Counted from the first letter of the stretch, positions 44,639 through 59,183 are shown. The stretch: DNA of 64,000 nt from Mycoplasma sp. OR1901 (GCF_013348745.1 NZ_CP054666.1:310001-374000), one strand, 5' to 3'. The notes: generated by a model not told the origin, from the sequence alone. Translations and numbers: made by a program.

Positions 44639-45643
44639 ATGAGTGATAGATTAGACAAAAAATTAGAACCAATATTAAAATATACAGTCAAATTATTTAT
44701 TGAAGAAGGTGAACCCGTTAGTAGTCAAGTTTTAATGAATAAATTTGATGATATAAGTTTTTCTTCAGCTAAAGTTAGATATTTAATGAAAAGACTAGAA
44801 GAAGAAGGGTATTTACAGAAAGCGAATTGTTCTAGCGGTAGAACGCCTACATTGCTTGGTTTAAATTACTATGCAGTACATTTAAGTGAATCATTTGAAC
44901 GCGAAATGATGTCTAAATTAGAAAGAATATTTAAACAAAAAGAAAACGATATTAATACAACGGTTGATCATGCAGCGAATATTATTTCCGAAATGACAGG
45001 TTTAACATTGATTAAAACTGATTATAACAATAATGAAATACTTAAGAGTATTGATATGACTGTTTTAGATAAAAATAGAGCAACTATCGTTATGGTTGTT
45101 TCGACTGGACAAGTTTATCATAAAGTAATCACAATAGATGAAAACAATAATTTAAATGATATAAAAATTGCTCTTAAAATTTTTAAAGAAAGACTTATTG
45201 ACGCACCTATTAACGAACTTGCGCAAAGGGTTTTCTTACTAAAAGACATCTTAGCTGATTCGATTAAAAATTATCAAAATATAATTGAATCATTTGTAAG
45301 GCAAGTGTTTAATGATGAAATCAATAAATATAAAGAAAATAAAATATATGGTAAAAATAACATTATTTTAAGTCAGAAAATCAATAGAGATAACTTAAAT
45401 AAAATTATTGAATTAATCGAAAATTACTCCATTTGAGAAAAAATTGAATCACACTTTGATGAAGATGAAAAAATAAAAATATCAGTTGATGATACCGGTT
45501 CTTTTATGTCTAAACGTATTATAAACGATGATAGAACAACTGAAATTTCAGTCGTTGCATCAAGCACATCAGATTATAATAAAATGAGAACAGCACTTAA
45601 TGCCTTAGAAATATTTATGCAAAAAGCAAAGAAGGAGAAATAA
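44639..45643 (+). CDS. hrcA: heat-inducible transcription repressor HrcA
   Basis: 334 residues. N-terminal winged helix: VKLFIEEGEPVSSQVLMNKF, SSAKVRYLMKRLEEEGYL, SSGRTPT. Middle and C-terminal GAF-like domain ends with SVVASSTSDYNKMRTALNAL. HrcA binds CIRCE and represses heat-shock genes; it controls itself here (CIRCE at 44591) and dnaK (46500). Likely leaderless mRNA. grpE begins immediately after the stop (TAAATG). Confidence 0.94.
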
Positions 45644-46510
45644 ATGAATTTTCAAAAAAATAATAAACATAAACACACACATTTCAAAGAGTGAAACGTA
45701 ATTGAAGCGGATTTTAAATTAATTTTAGATGAACAAATATTACCTCAATTCATAAAGGAGAAAAAACAAGTTGTTTTAGGTAAAAACGAATACATTAATG
45801 GTTTAGAAATTGATAAATTAATTATTAAAACACCATTCAGAAAAGAAATTGAACTATTGGTAAATGTGCCAAATGATTTTTCAAACCAAACAATTGCAGG
45901 TAAATTAGTAAAAATAGTTTTAACTAACGTAAAAATAATTAATTATGATGCACGTAATTTAGAATTATTAAAATTAAAAGAAAGAAATGCTGAATTAGAA
46001 AAAGCAGTAGTTGAACTTGAAAGTAAAATTAAATTAAATGAAGCTATCTTTGTTGAAAAAGCAAAACAAATTGCTCAAATGGCTGAAGAAAAAATTTCAA
46101 AAGAAAAAGAACTTTTATTTGAAAAATCAAAAAAAGAAAAAAGTGAAATTAAATCGTATGCTTTACAAGGTTTTTTAGAAGATTTTATAAATCCGTTTAA
46201 TAACTTTATAATGGCACAACAAGGTGCTGAAAATTCAGATAATGATCAATTAAGAAATTATGCAATTGGATTTAATATTGTTATCAAACAAATGGTAGAT
46301 GTTTTAGAATCTAATAATGCAGAATTAATAATACCTTCATTAAATACTGAATTTGATCCAAACACACAACAGGTAGTTGATGTAGTTGAAACAACAAACG
46401 AAAATGACATTAATAATAATATTGTTAAAGTTGTTAGATATGGTATTAAAGTAGCAGATAGGGTTATAACACCTGCGTCAGTTGTAATAAATAAAAAAAT
46501 TAGCAATTAA
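45644..46510 (+). CDS. grpE: nucleotide exchange factor GrpE with an N-terminal trigger-factor-like extension
   Basis: 288 residues, about 90 more than typical GrpE. The GrpE part is a long coiled coil (~101-165, LKERNAELEKAVVELESKI) followed by GFLEDFINPFNNFIMAQQGA, YAIGFNIVIKQMVDVLESN and a C-terminal beta domain (VVRYGIKVADRVITPASVVI). Residues ~42-100 (VVLGKNEYINGLEIDKLIIK, then ELLVNVPNDFSNQTIAGKLV) align by eye with the second half of the FKBP-type domain of trigger factor (lG.g..i.GfE, vtfPe.Y....LaGk). GrpE releases ADP from DnaK. TAAATG junction with hrcA; the gene end overlaps the dnaK CIRCE. Confidence 0.85.
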
Positions 46511-46526
46511 ACGCTTGGTCTGCTAA
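46500..46526 (+). promoter_or_regulatory. CIRCE operator of dnaK (reduced)
   Basis: TTAGCA (46500-46505) and TGCTAA (46521-46526) in 27 nt. As at hrcA, the inner CTC/GAG is not kept and the spacer contains the -35 (CTTGG). The left arm lies in the last codons of grpE. The -10 TATAAT is at 46536-46541. Confidence 0.85.
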
Positions 46527-46535
46527 ATAATGTGT

Positions 46536-46541
46536 TATAAT
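46536..46541 (+). promoter_or_regulatory. dnaK promoter -10
   Basis: TATAAT 9 nt after the CIRCE element. The leader to the ATG at 46637 is about 90 nt and ends with ribosome site AGGAGA. Confidence 0.7.
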
Positions 46542-46603
46542 AATATTATGACTTCGATAAAAGAAGCCATATATTGAGAAAATAAATGATAATTAAAAAT
46601 TAA

Positions 46604-48436
<1,833 letters not shown>

Positions 48437-48448
48437 TTAAATAAAAAT

Positions 48449-48484
48449 AAACTACATAGTACAAATAATACTATGTAGTTTTTA
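48449..48484. terminator. terminator between dnaK and the convergent minus-strand operon
   Basis: AAACTACATAGTA (48449-48461) pairs with TACTATGTAGTTT (48469-48481), 7-nt loop, then T; also usable on the minus strand. Confidence 0.88.
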
Positions 48485-48528
48485 ATAAAAAGTTAATCTA
48501 TTTAACAGATTAACTTTAGGATTATTTA

Positions 48529-50148
48529 TTAATAATTATAGTTTATTTTAATTTTATTAATTAAGTCCTCTTCTAAGTTTTCAGGTGGACTTTCATAAAT
48601 TATAACTTTTTTGTTTTTGTTTAATTGTTGTGAAATAGTTAAGCAATCCAATAATACATTAGAGTTATATAAATTAGATGATATTTTGCTCGAAACGACA
48701 ACAGCTTTAATTTTTAATTTCTCTAAAATAAAAGAAATATTTCTATTAACGTTTTCTAAATAAAAGAAAGTCAATATACCATCGTTGTAGTTAGAAAGTA
48801 TTTTTTCTTCTAACAGTTTAATGTCATATATTGTTTCTAAATCATAAATTAAAGGAATAATGTTTTTGGATTGAAAATTGTTTTTGTTAATACTTAGGTA
48901 AGCACATTGAGACATTTTTAAAATTAATTGAGTACTTTTTAAGTTTTTAGAGTTATTTGTAAAATAATTAAATCAAGTTGTTTCTTTCATTAAATTTAAA
49001 TATTCATTTTTATCAAATAAATTAAAAAACTTTAATGAATTATTTAATTTAACATAATATGGCTCAATTATCTTAAATTGAGTTTTATTTTTAGAACTAT
49101 AATTAACAATATTTTTAATATTAATTCATTGCCTTATATTATTATTGTTAGTTATTATTTGAATGTACTTATAATATTCATCGTTAAATTTATTTATTTT
49201 ATCCAATAAACTTTCTGAATACTCGTAATAATATTTATCTGCATTTTCAATATCATAATCAATATTATATAAAGAGTATTTGACTAAATTGCTTATATCG
49301 TCATTTTGATTTTTACCATTAATTTTGTTACACTGTAATATAGTTGCTCTTTTATACATTCTAGATATTGTGCTAGAAGTATTTATCTCTTTTACTTTAT
49401 TTAGATAAAAATTATATTGTTTTTTAGATCTATATTTTAGCAGAAGATAAATATAATCATCTTTTTTAAAGAATTGTACTTGCTCTTTTTTTAATTCTAA
49501 TAAATCGGTAATGTAGTTTATATTTACTTCATTTACACCGTTTATAAAGTGATGATTTTTAAGTAAAAAACCTATGATAATATTCTTTTTATTTGATAAT
49601 ACATTTTCACTAATTGCATTATCAAATGACTTATTATATAGCCTATTTGCTTTGCTGTTATAATCAACACCTCAATTTAAAAAACAATAATAGTTATTTC
49701 CATCAATTGTTTTTAAAACCATTTGCATTGGTTTATTGATTAATAAATTTTTATTTGTTTTATTAATCATTCTCTCGAAAATGCTTAATTTAATATTAAA
49801 ACTACTATTTCAAGAAACTTCAATTTTGTTTTCTTGATTTTGTTGATTTTTATTTATTATATCTTTAATTTGATTTGTGCTATCTTGATCGAAAAAGTTT
49901 AAGAAGTCATTAATTGAAATGTAATTATATTTGTTGAAATTAAAAACACTAGAATCTAGGTATGTTGATAAAAAACTATATTTTTTATTATTTCTAATAA
50001 CTCTCTTGTTGATGTTGTCTATTTTAAAGATAATTACCCCAAAAGAATCTCTTTTATAAAAGTAAAAGAATTTAAACGCTAAATAGTAGCAAATTGTAAT
50101 AATTAAAATAACAACAGTAATATAAGTTAGTATTGCAAGGTGACCCAT
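48529..50148 (-). CDS. membrane-anchored protein of unknown function, 539 aa
   Basis: One N-terminal membrane helix (residues ~5-27, LTYITVVILIITICYYLAFK), remainder cytoplasmic and Asn/Lys/Ile-rich. I do not recognise a firm family. The last ~110 residues (LKIKAVVVSSKISSNLYNSN, then LTISQQLNKNKKVIIYE) follow the helix-strand rhythm of an EAL domain end, but catalytic residues are missing. ATG at 50148 is chosen because AAGGAA lies 9 nt upstream and the pcrA stop is 1 nt away. Several TGA Trp codons. Last gene of the operon glycosyltransferase-RDD-pcrA-this gene. Confidence 0.7.
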
Positions 50149-50149
50149 A

Positions 50150-52339
50150 CTATTCCTTAACACTTAATATTCTAATAGAGTGGTGTCTTTTATTTAAAGT
50201 TCTTTCTTTACCATCTCTAAATTTAACTATAACTTCATTACCTTGACCAAAGTCGATAACTTCACCTTCACCAAAAATTGTATGTGCGATTGTATCACCA
50301 ATAATCATTTTTGAATTAATTAAAGAAATTTCATCAGGTGAGTAATCTAAATCTAAACCATGATCATCATCCATATTTGTGTAATCATCAACGTTAATAC
50401 CCATTTCGCTAATAAAGTTTGATGGTTCTTTTGAAAGATCACTTCCAAATATTTTTCCGCGTGAAGAACTTAAAAATAAGTGATTTCTAGCTCTTGTAAT
50501 CCCAACATATGCAAGTCTTCTTTCTTCTTCAAAAACTTCAGGGTCAGAATCCATGTTTTCAATAATTCTATAAGAAGGGAATACACCACGAGATAAACCT
50601 ACTAAGAATACGTTATCGTATTCAAGACCTTTTGCTGAGTGTATTGTCATTAATGTTACGTAATTTGTGTTACCTTCATAATCATCAGTTACAGAAAGTA
50701 GATTTATGTAATTTAGGTAATCTGCTAGTTGTTTTTCTTTATTTCTTTCTTCTCAATTTTTAATAGAGTCAATTAATTCTTTAACATTTTCAATTGCAGT
50801 TCCTCTTAAACTAACATCTTTTTCTATAAATTGATAATAATTAAGTTCCATTAAATAGAAATCAAGTATTTTAGAAATAGAGTGTTTAGTAATTTCTAAT
50901 TTTTTAAGTTCTTTTTTGTAACGTAATGTAATTTGTAAAAATTTAAATAATTTAACAGCAAGTTTTGGATATTCTTTTTTAAATTCAGATCAATTATTTT
51001 TATTTGTTATAGTTTCGAAAGTATTTACACCACTTTTTTTCTTAACAAATTCTTTAATTGATTCGATTGATTTATGACCTATTCCTCTTGTTGGTACATT
51101 TACAATACGATAAAATGATAATTCATCATTGTTGTGTAATAATCTTAAGAAAGCTATAGCGTCTTTAATTTCAGATCTTTGATAGAATTTAACACCGTTT
51201 ATTATTTTATGTGGAATATTTTCGTCAATTAACGCTTGTTCAAAAGCTCTTGAATAATAGTTAGCTCTATATAAAATAACTATTGATTTTAATTGATTTT
51301 TTTGTTTTTTAAGTTGATTAATTTTATTTACTACTCACTTAGCTTCACCTTCTTCACTAAAACTATGCATGAACTCTATATCTTCACCTACACCATTTTC
51401 AGTAACTAGGTCTTTGTTATATCTTTTTTTGTTCATTTTAATAAGTTTATTAGCTGCATCTAATATTTTTTGAGTAGAACGATAGTTTTTATCTAAAACA
51501 ACTGTATATGTTTCTTTAAAATCTTTTTCAAAATCTAATATTAAATTAACATCAGCACCACGTCAGTTATAAATTGTTTGATCAGGATCTCCAACAATTG
51601 TTAAATGTGTATTATCACCTATTAAGTTTTTAATTATTCTATATTGTAATTTTGAAGTATCTTGAAACTCATCAACAAGAATATATGAATATAATTTTTT
51701 GTATTTTTCAACTATATCAGGTCTTGAGTGAAATAAAATGTTTGTTTTGATGATTAAATCATCAAAATCCAAAGCTCCATTTCTGGCTAATTCATTAATG
51801 TATTCAAAATATATTTTATTTTCAATTTGATCTAAGTTATCAATTTTATAAAATTCATTGTAATCATCTGTATTATTTTTTTGTGTTGAAATATAATGAA
51901 TAGCAGTTTTATAACTAATTTCAGAAGTTGTAATTTTTAATTTTTTATAAATTTCAGCTAAAATTTGGATTTTATCAGGTTCATCAACGATTGTAAAACT
52001 TCTACGATAACCTAAATTGTGAATCTCATTTCTTAAGATGGTTGCACAAAAAGAGTGAAAAGTTTTAATGTTTAATTTTGTTTCTAAATTATTACAATAC
52101 TTTTCAACTCTTATTGACATTTCTTGAGCCGCTTTATTAGTGAAAGTAACACCAAGAATATTTTTAGCAGGAATACCTAATACATTTATTAAGTAGGCAA
52201 TTTTACGTGTTAAAACTTTAGTTTTTCCGGTACCTGCACCAGCAATAATTCTTAAATGCTTATCAAAATATTTTACAGCTTCATTTTGCTTATCGTTTAA
52301 ATCGCTCAGCAAGTCAACTTTTTTTGTATTAATTGTCAT
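50150..52339 (-). CDS. pcrA: ATP-dependent DNA helicase PcrA/UvrD
   Basis: 729 residues, the usual size. Superfamily 1A motifs in order: Q motif LNDKQNEAVKY, Walker A AGAGTGKTKVLTRK, TFTNKAAQEM, DFDDLI, Walker B ILVDEFQDTSKLQYR, GDPDQTIYNWRGA, LDKNYRST, VTLMTIHSAKGLEYDNVFLV, RRLAYVGITRAR. The C-terminal Tudor-like part is present (IGDTIAHTIFGEGEVIDFG). Unwinds DNA 3'-5' in repair and clears RecA/transcription conflicts. Start overlaps the RDD gene by 11 nt; stop is 1 nt from the next ATG. Confidence 0.97.
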
Positions 52340-52994
52340 CTTCTATCTCCTTGTTTGATAAGTTATTATTATTTTCTATATAAACAATTTTTCTTTTTTT
52401 AGAATAAAATGGCATTAGTTTCACTAATTCAATATCATCTATTATTATTTCATCTTTATCAACAACTCTTGTTTTACTAAATATATCAATTATTGAGAGT
52501 TTTTTCTTATAAACTACTACAAATAAGTAGTCTATAAATTTAAATATACTTATCGCATAATTAAAAATTTGAAAAAATTTATTTATTATTTCTTGAGTAA
52601 CGTTATTAGCATTTTCGATTTTATGTGAATTGTAATAAGCAACTAAAAAAACAAGAGTTCATATTATGAATAGTGGTAATACTGCGAATAGCGATCTTCT
52701 TAATATGGAAAAATAATTAAATTTATTATTTTTTGAAGAAATTATTTTAATTTTAAGAAGAAACTTACCTAGTGTTTTACCTCTTCAAATTAAAGGTAAA
52801 ACAAGGAAAAATAAACTAATATTGAATATTCCTACGAAGATAGTTCAAATAAGTATGTTTGTAGGAATTTTTTCTTTATAACTAAAAATGCCGATTGCTC
52901 AAATTATTAAAATTGAAATCAGTAAAGATAAACTAAAATCAATTATTTCTGAAAAAAACCTTTTGTAAAAAAATGCATTTTGATATTTCTTCAT
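52329..52994 (-). CDS. RDD-family membrane protein
   Basis: 221 residues, hidden by several TGA Trp codons. YKRFFSEIIDFSLSLLISIL is the first RDD helix with Arg/Asp-type residues; PLIWRGKTLGKFLLKIKII is the central W.G.TLGK motif; ILRRSLFAVLPLFIIW is the following helix. Three to four membrane segments, then a ~90-residue cytoplasmic charged tail. RDD proteins have been linked to ion transport; the substrate here is unknown. ATG 52994 is 4 nt after the upstream gene's stop; the end overlaps pcrA by 11 nt. Confidence 0.78.
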
Positions 52995-52997
52995 TTT

Positions 52998-54011
52998 TTA
53001 TTCTAAGAAATCTAAAACTTTCATTTTTTTAATTTTATATAAAGGTTTCTGCATCAGTTTTGATTCATCATTTGCATTTGCTAAATAAATGTTTGATTTA
53101 TAAAAATCATTTTTTACGGACATATTTTCTAATTTGGTAACTAGATCATAATGTCTTTTGATAAACATAATACTTCTTTTTTCCTGTATTTGTTCTTTTT
53201 CGTATTTATAAATTCTTTTGTATGTGAATGTAGTTTCATTTAAAAAACCAGTTAGCATCAATTTTATAGCATACATTTTAGCATAACTAATTTCATCAAG
53301 AACTTTAGGGTTATGTTCTTTATAATAATTTTCAATATTATTAAATGAATCTAAAACATGCCTTGAATTAAATCATGTATTTGAATTAATAAATTCTCTG
53401 TAAACTCTATAATCTAGATACATATATGTTTTTGCTTCTGAAAACAGTATGTAGTTTAATTCAACACACATTTTTGTATCATTTAAATTTGAAGGTACGT
53501 ATTTTGTTAGTTTTTTGTATAAAGTTTTTTTATAAACTTTATTAAAAACAAAAGGGAAGGTATAAGCATATGTGCTTTGCATTTTATTTATGTCAACTTT
53601 ATTAAGTAGTTTTAGTCTTGCTTTTGGTTTTCATCTGATTGAACCAACCAATCTTGGTTTGAATTCAAGAATATCAGCAGAATATTTTGTTGCTTCCTCA
53701 ATAATGTTAGAAACATATCTTTTTCTTAGGGTATTTTCAGAGTTTAGTACTACTAAAAAATCACCTCTTGCAATTTTAAATGCGTTAATTAGATTTAATT
53801 GATAACTATCAACTCTACTATTTAAAATAACTTTTAATCTTGAACCAAATAAAAGAAAATATTCTTTAAGAGATTCTAACATATTGCTTTGTTTTTTATC
53901 AATGCACAAAATTATTTCAAAATCTTGATTCTCTTGATCTTGTAAATCTTTTAAGAATCATTCGACATCTTTGAATAAGTCACCAACAAGAGAAACGATA
54001 CTTAATTTCAT
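52998..54011 (-). CDS. glycosyltransferase family 2-like protein (probably degenerate)
   Basis: 337 residues. Begins KLSIVSLVGDLFKDVEWFLK (GT-A fold, usually vSvi.p.yN....l), then INAFKIARGDFLVVLNSENT (residues ~92-111), where active GT2 enzymes have a metal-binding DxD (e.g. g.yi.flDaDD). Here NSEN replaces it, so catalysis is doubtful. The remainder is Lys/Tyr-rich with no membrane helix. First gene of the minus-strand operon that continues with the RDD protein and pcrA. ATG 54011 preceded by AAGGGG. Confidence 0.65.
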
Positions 54012-54097
54012 TTTTTCCCCTTAAAATTTCTTGTAATTTAGTTATAAAACTATATATTAGTATTTTACCATATTTATAAATATTTACTATTTATAAG

Positions 54098-54134
54098 AAC
54101 CTGGTAAGCTCGGTTGCCACAAATGGAAATTATA
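54098..54134 (-). promoter_or_regulatory. promoter -10 and possible 5'-terminal pseudoknot of the glycosyltransferase-pcrA operon
   Basis: TATAAT on the minus strand at 54134-54129. The RNA would start near 54122 and immediately contain an unusually GC-rich stretch (54098-54120). Two short complementary pairs interleave: TGG/CCA (54119-54117 with 54104-54102) and AACC/GGTT (54115-54112 with 54101-54098), the order of an H-type pseudoknot. About 85 nt of AT-rich leader follow. Confidence 0.4.
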
Positions 54135-54221
54135 TAGTTTTTTGAGTATTATTATATTTTTGAAACTAATAAAAAATTAAATTTTTATATTTTTATTTTT
54201 TAAAAAAAGACGATTTTTTAT

Positions 54222-54250
54222 TATAATTTAAATAACAAATTAATTTGTTA
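54222..54250 (+). promoter_or_regulatory. pgk promoter -10 and 5'-terminal hairpin
   Basis: TATAAT at 54222-54227; five nt later an 18-nt perfect palindrome (54233-54250, TAACAAAT...ATTTGTTA). Then ribosome site GAAAGGA and ATG at 54267. Same layout as gap, different arm sequence. Confidence 0.55.
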
Positions 54251-54266
54251 GTTCGAAAGGATAAAA

Positions 54267-55451
54267 ATGAAAAAAACTATAAATGATTTAGATTTAAACA
54301 ATAAAAAAGTTTTAGTTAGAGTTGACTTTAACGTACCATTAAAAAATGGTGTTATTACATCAACAAAAAGAATTAAAGCTGCATTACCTACAATTCAAAA
54401 AATTGTATCAGAGGGTGGAAAAGCGATTTTATTTTCACACTTAGGTAGAGTTAAAACAGAGGAAGATTTAAAATCTAAAAGTTTAAAACCAGTTGCTATT
54501 GAATTAGCAAGACAATTAGGACAAAAAGTTATTTTTGTTCCTCAAACTAGAGGTGAAGTATTAGAAAAAAGTATTGAAGCTATGAAACAAGGTGAAGTTT
54601 TATTAGTTGAAAACACAAGATACGAAGACTTAAACAACAAAGCTGAAAGTAAAAATAATGAAGAATTAGGAAAATACTGAGCTTCATTAGGAGATGTTTT
54701 TGTAAACGACGCTTTTGGTACAGCTCATAGAAAACATGCTTCAAACGTTGGAATCGCTTCAAATATTGCTGAATCAGCATTAGGTTACTTAATGGAAAAA
54801 GAAGTTTCATCACTTCAAAAAGTTATTAGTAACCCAGAACATCCATATGTTGCAATTATTGGTGGAGCAAAAGTTTCAGATAAAATTCAAGTTTTAGAAA
54901 ACTTAGCTAAAATTGCAGACAAAATGATTATCGGTGGAGCGATGGCTTACACATTCTTAAAAGTGCAAGATCACAACACAGGTACTTCATTAGTTGAAGA
55001 TGATTACTTAGATTTAGCTAGAGATTTCTTAGAAAAATACTCAGATAAAGTTGTATTACCAATTGACCACGCAACATCAACAGAATTTAAAGATGTTGAA
55101 CCAGTATTCCAAGAAACAGAAATTTCAGAAGGATACATGGGACTTGATTTAGGACCTAAATCAATTGAATTAGTAAAAAATACTTTAGAAAACGCAAAAA
55201 CAGTAGTTTGAAACGGACCTATGGGAGTTGCTGAATTTAAAAACTACCAAAAAGGAACATACGCTGTATGTGAATCAATCTCTGAACTTAGAGATGCATA
55301 CACTGTAGTTGGTGGTGGTGATTCAGTTGCTGCTGTTGAAAAATTAGGTATGGAAGATAAATTCACACACGTTTCTACAGGTGGTGGAGCTTCACTTGAA
55401 TTATTACAGGGATTAGAATTACCTGGTGTAACTTCAGTTCAAAATAAATAA
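54267..55451 (+). CDS. pgk: phosphoglycerate kinase
   Basis: 394 residues. [14 protein letters not shown] at the N-terminus, [50 protein letters not shown] and [14 protein letters not shown] near the C-terminus. Transfers phosphate from 1,3-bisphosphoglycerate to ADP. Three TGA Trp or near-Trp break points under the standard code. Own promoter and terminator; biased codon use typical of high expression. Confidence 0.98.
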
Positions 55452-55461
55452 TTTGATAACT

Positions 55462-55497
55462 AAAAAATACGAATCGCAATGATTCGTATTTTTTTTA
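55462..55497. terminator. bidirectional terminator between pgk and the dCMP deaminase gene
   Basis: AAAAAATACGAATC (55462-55474) pairs with GATTCGTATTTTTT, 5-nt loop, T-run. It ends on the stop codon of the convergent gene. Confidence 0.9.
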
Positions 55498-55959
55498 CAA
55501 CTCTAATGTGATATTTAATGGTTCTAATTTTCTAGTTTTGATACCAGAATCTTTCAATATTTTTCTTGAAATTCAAGCATCGTCGGTATCATGATATTTA
55601 TCTTCTAAATAAACTATTTCTTTAATTCCTGATTGGACAATTGTTTTTGAACAATTTGAACACGGAAATAAAGAAGTGTATAAAACTGCGTTCTCTAATT
55701 GTGTTGTTGAATTTAAAATTGCATTAATTTCAGCGTGAACAACATAAGGATATTTATTATCTTTTTCTTCCTTAGCATCTCTAGTTCAAGGAAAATCATT
55801 ATCATTACCAGAAGGCATACCATTATAACCCATACCAATTACACGTTTTCTAGCATTAATTATACAAGCTCCAACTTTAGTATTTGGATCTTTGGATCTC
55901 AAAGCACTTAATTTGGTAAGTGCCATAAAATATTGGTCTCAATTTATAATTTTATTCAT
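55495..55959 (-). CDS. dCMP deaminase (ComEB-type)
   Basis: 154 residues, readable only with TGA as Trp (four in-frame). INWDQYFMALTKLSALRSKD, TKVGACIINARKRVIGMGYN, zinc motif YVVHAEINAIL and LFPCSNCSKTIVQSGIKEI. Converts dCMP to dUMP for thymidylate supply. The start is 4 nt downstream of the gyrB stop, so it is the distal gene of a gyrB operon. In Bacillus the same family (ComEB) lies between comEA and comEC; that slot is empty here (4.9 kb). Confidence 0.9.
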
Positions 55960-55963
55960 AGTA

Positions 55964-57916
<1,953 letters not shown>

Positions 57917-57954
57917 TTAAACCCCTAAAATATTTAATATTAATATTAAATATA

Positions 57955-58584
57955 TTATACCATCTTTTTGTATTTATAAAAGACTTGGTCTAATTCTAGA
58001 TTTCAAAATCCATTTCCTTCATTCTTACTTTTTTCTTCTACGCCTATAATATAGCTATAAAAATCTTTTTGTATTTGATTTTTAGTGTAATATTTTTGCT
58101 TAAAATTACTATTTTGAATATATGCAACTCTTGCTAACCCTTTTTCAACCATAAGTGAGTTTAGAGTGGATTTAAAATCATTATTATTTATATTTTTAAA
58201 ATATATTAAACCCACATCTCTACCATATTCATCAGTATCAAAATGCATATAATAAAATTTATCTTCTGAGTCAATTTTATTAGTTAAAACATTTTTTGCA
58301 ATGTTCGCATAATAATTTTCGTAGTTGGCTAGTTTGTTTTTATTATTTTCTTTTAAAGTTTCAGGCGTATCAATTCCATAAAATCTTATCGTTACTTTTT
58401 TATTATTTATTTTACCTTCTATAGTATCTCCGTCTAGTACTCTATTTATTTTTAATTCAACTAATTTCTTTTGGTTACTATTTCCGTAGTTATTCTTACT
58501 GATAAATATTCCTATAGTTATGGTTAAAATAACTAATAATATTTTTATAACAATTAATATTTTTTTAGGTATTTTTTGTAACAT
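57955..58584 (-). CDS. membrane-anchored thermonuclease-family nuclease
   Basis: 209 residues. One N-terminal membrane helix (residues ~8-30, ILIVIKILLVILTITIGIFI), then an SNase domain: VLDGDTIEGKINNKKVTIRF, YGIDTPET (catalytic Arg just before, Glu in TPE) and DEYGRDVGLIYF (second catalytic Arg). The frame continues through a TGA Trp near 58001 to a TAA at 57955. Such nucleases sit on the mycoplasma surface and degrade host or environmental DNA and RNA to feed nucleotide uptake. ATG 58584 preferred over an upstream TTG. Confidence 0.88.
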
Positions 58585-59100
58585 ATTCAATATGTAATTT
58601 TTTTCAAAAAAAGAACTAAAAAAGGCAAAAATGACTCAAATTCCGAATAATTAAATTTAATGAATTTTTCTTTTTAAGCCTATATATAATATTTTAAGTA
58701 CTATTTATTTTTAATTAATTAAAATTTTAAAAACACATAATAAATGTTCTATTAGAAAATATATTTAAATTACTTGAAAAACTAGATTTTAAATTTATTT
58801 TTAATTTATGATTTAGTAAATAACAAAAAAACTTTTATAACTTAACTTAACTTAATAATTTTGATTGTTTTTTTCTCGAATAAACGTTTTTTAACCTTTA
58901 TTAAAGATAACTTTAAAATATTTTATGTAATTGTTTGCTAAAATAACTAACTTGATTCAAGTATTTTCTTTTAATAAAATTTTTTATTCAAAATTAAAAC
59001 TGTATTTAATAAGACTAAAAAATTGCTATATATAATATAGGTATATTTAAATAATATTGATTGTTCAAAAAAATAATTTAGTTAAAAAAATAAAAAAATG
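58585..59100. other. 516-nt AT-rich spacer upstream of the rRNA operon
   Basis: No open frame worth calling and no tRNA. It holds only low-complexity A/T runs and a short tandem ACTTA x3 near 58842. It is probably upstream DNA of the rRNA promoter; the nuclease promoter (opposite strand) is likely near 58690. Confidence 0.6.
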
Positions 59101-59102
59101 TT

Positions 59103-59130
59103 TTGACTTTTAAAAAAGTGGTGATATAAT
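59103..59130 (+). promoter_or_regulatory. rRNA operon promoter
   Basis: TTGACT (59103-59108), 16-nt spacer, TGATATAAT with -10 at 59125-59130. The only window promoter with both a good -35 and an extended -10. The leader to 16S is about 90 nt and holds CCGA/TCGG and the 16S processing arm. Confidence 0.85.
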
Positions 59131-59183
59131 AGTTTTGCTAACTCCGACAGATACAAGAAAAATCGGAAACAAATTAGCAGAAT

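Noticed and set aside
46548-46592. 14-codon ORF in the dnaK leader
   Set aside because: No Shine-Dalgarno and no rare-codon or stem arrangement suggesting a leader peptide.
58842-58857. Tandem ACTTA repeat upstream of the rRNA operon
   Set aside because: Only three copies, plausible by chance in AT-rich DNA.
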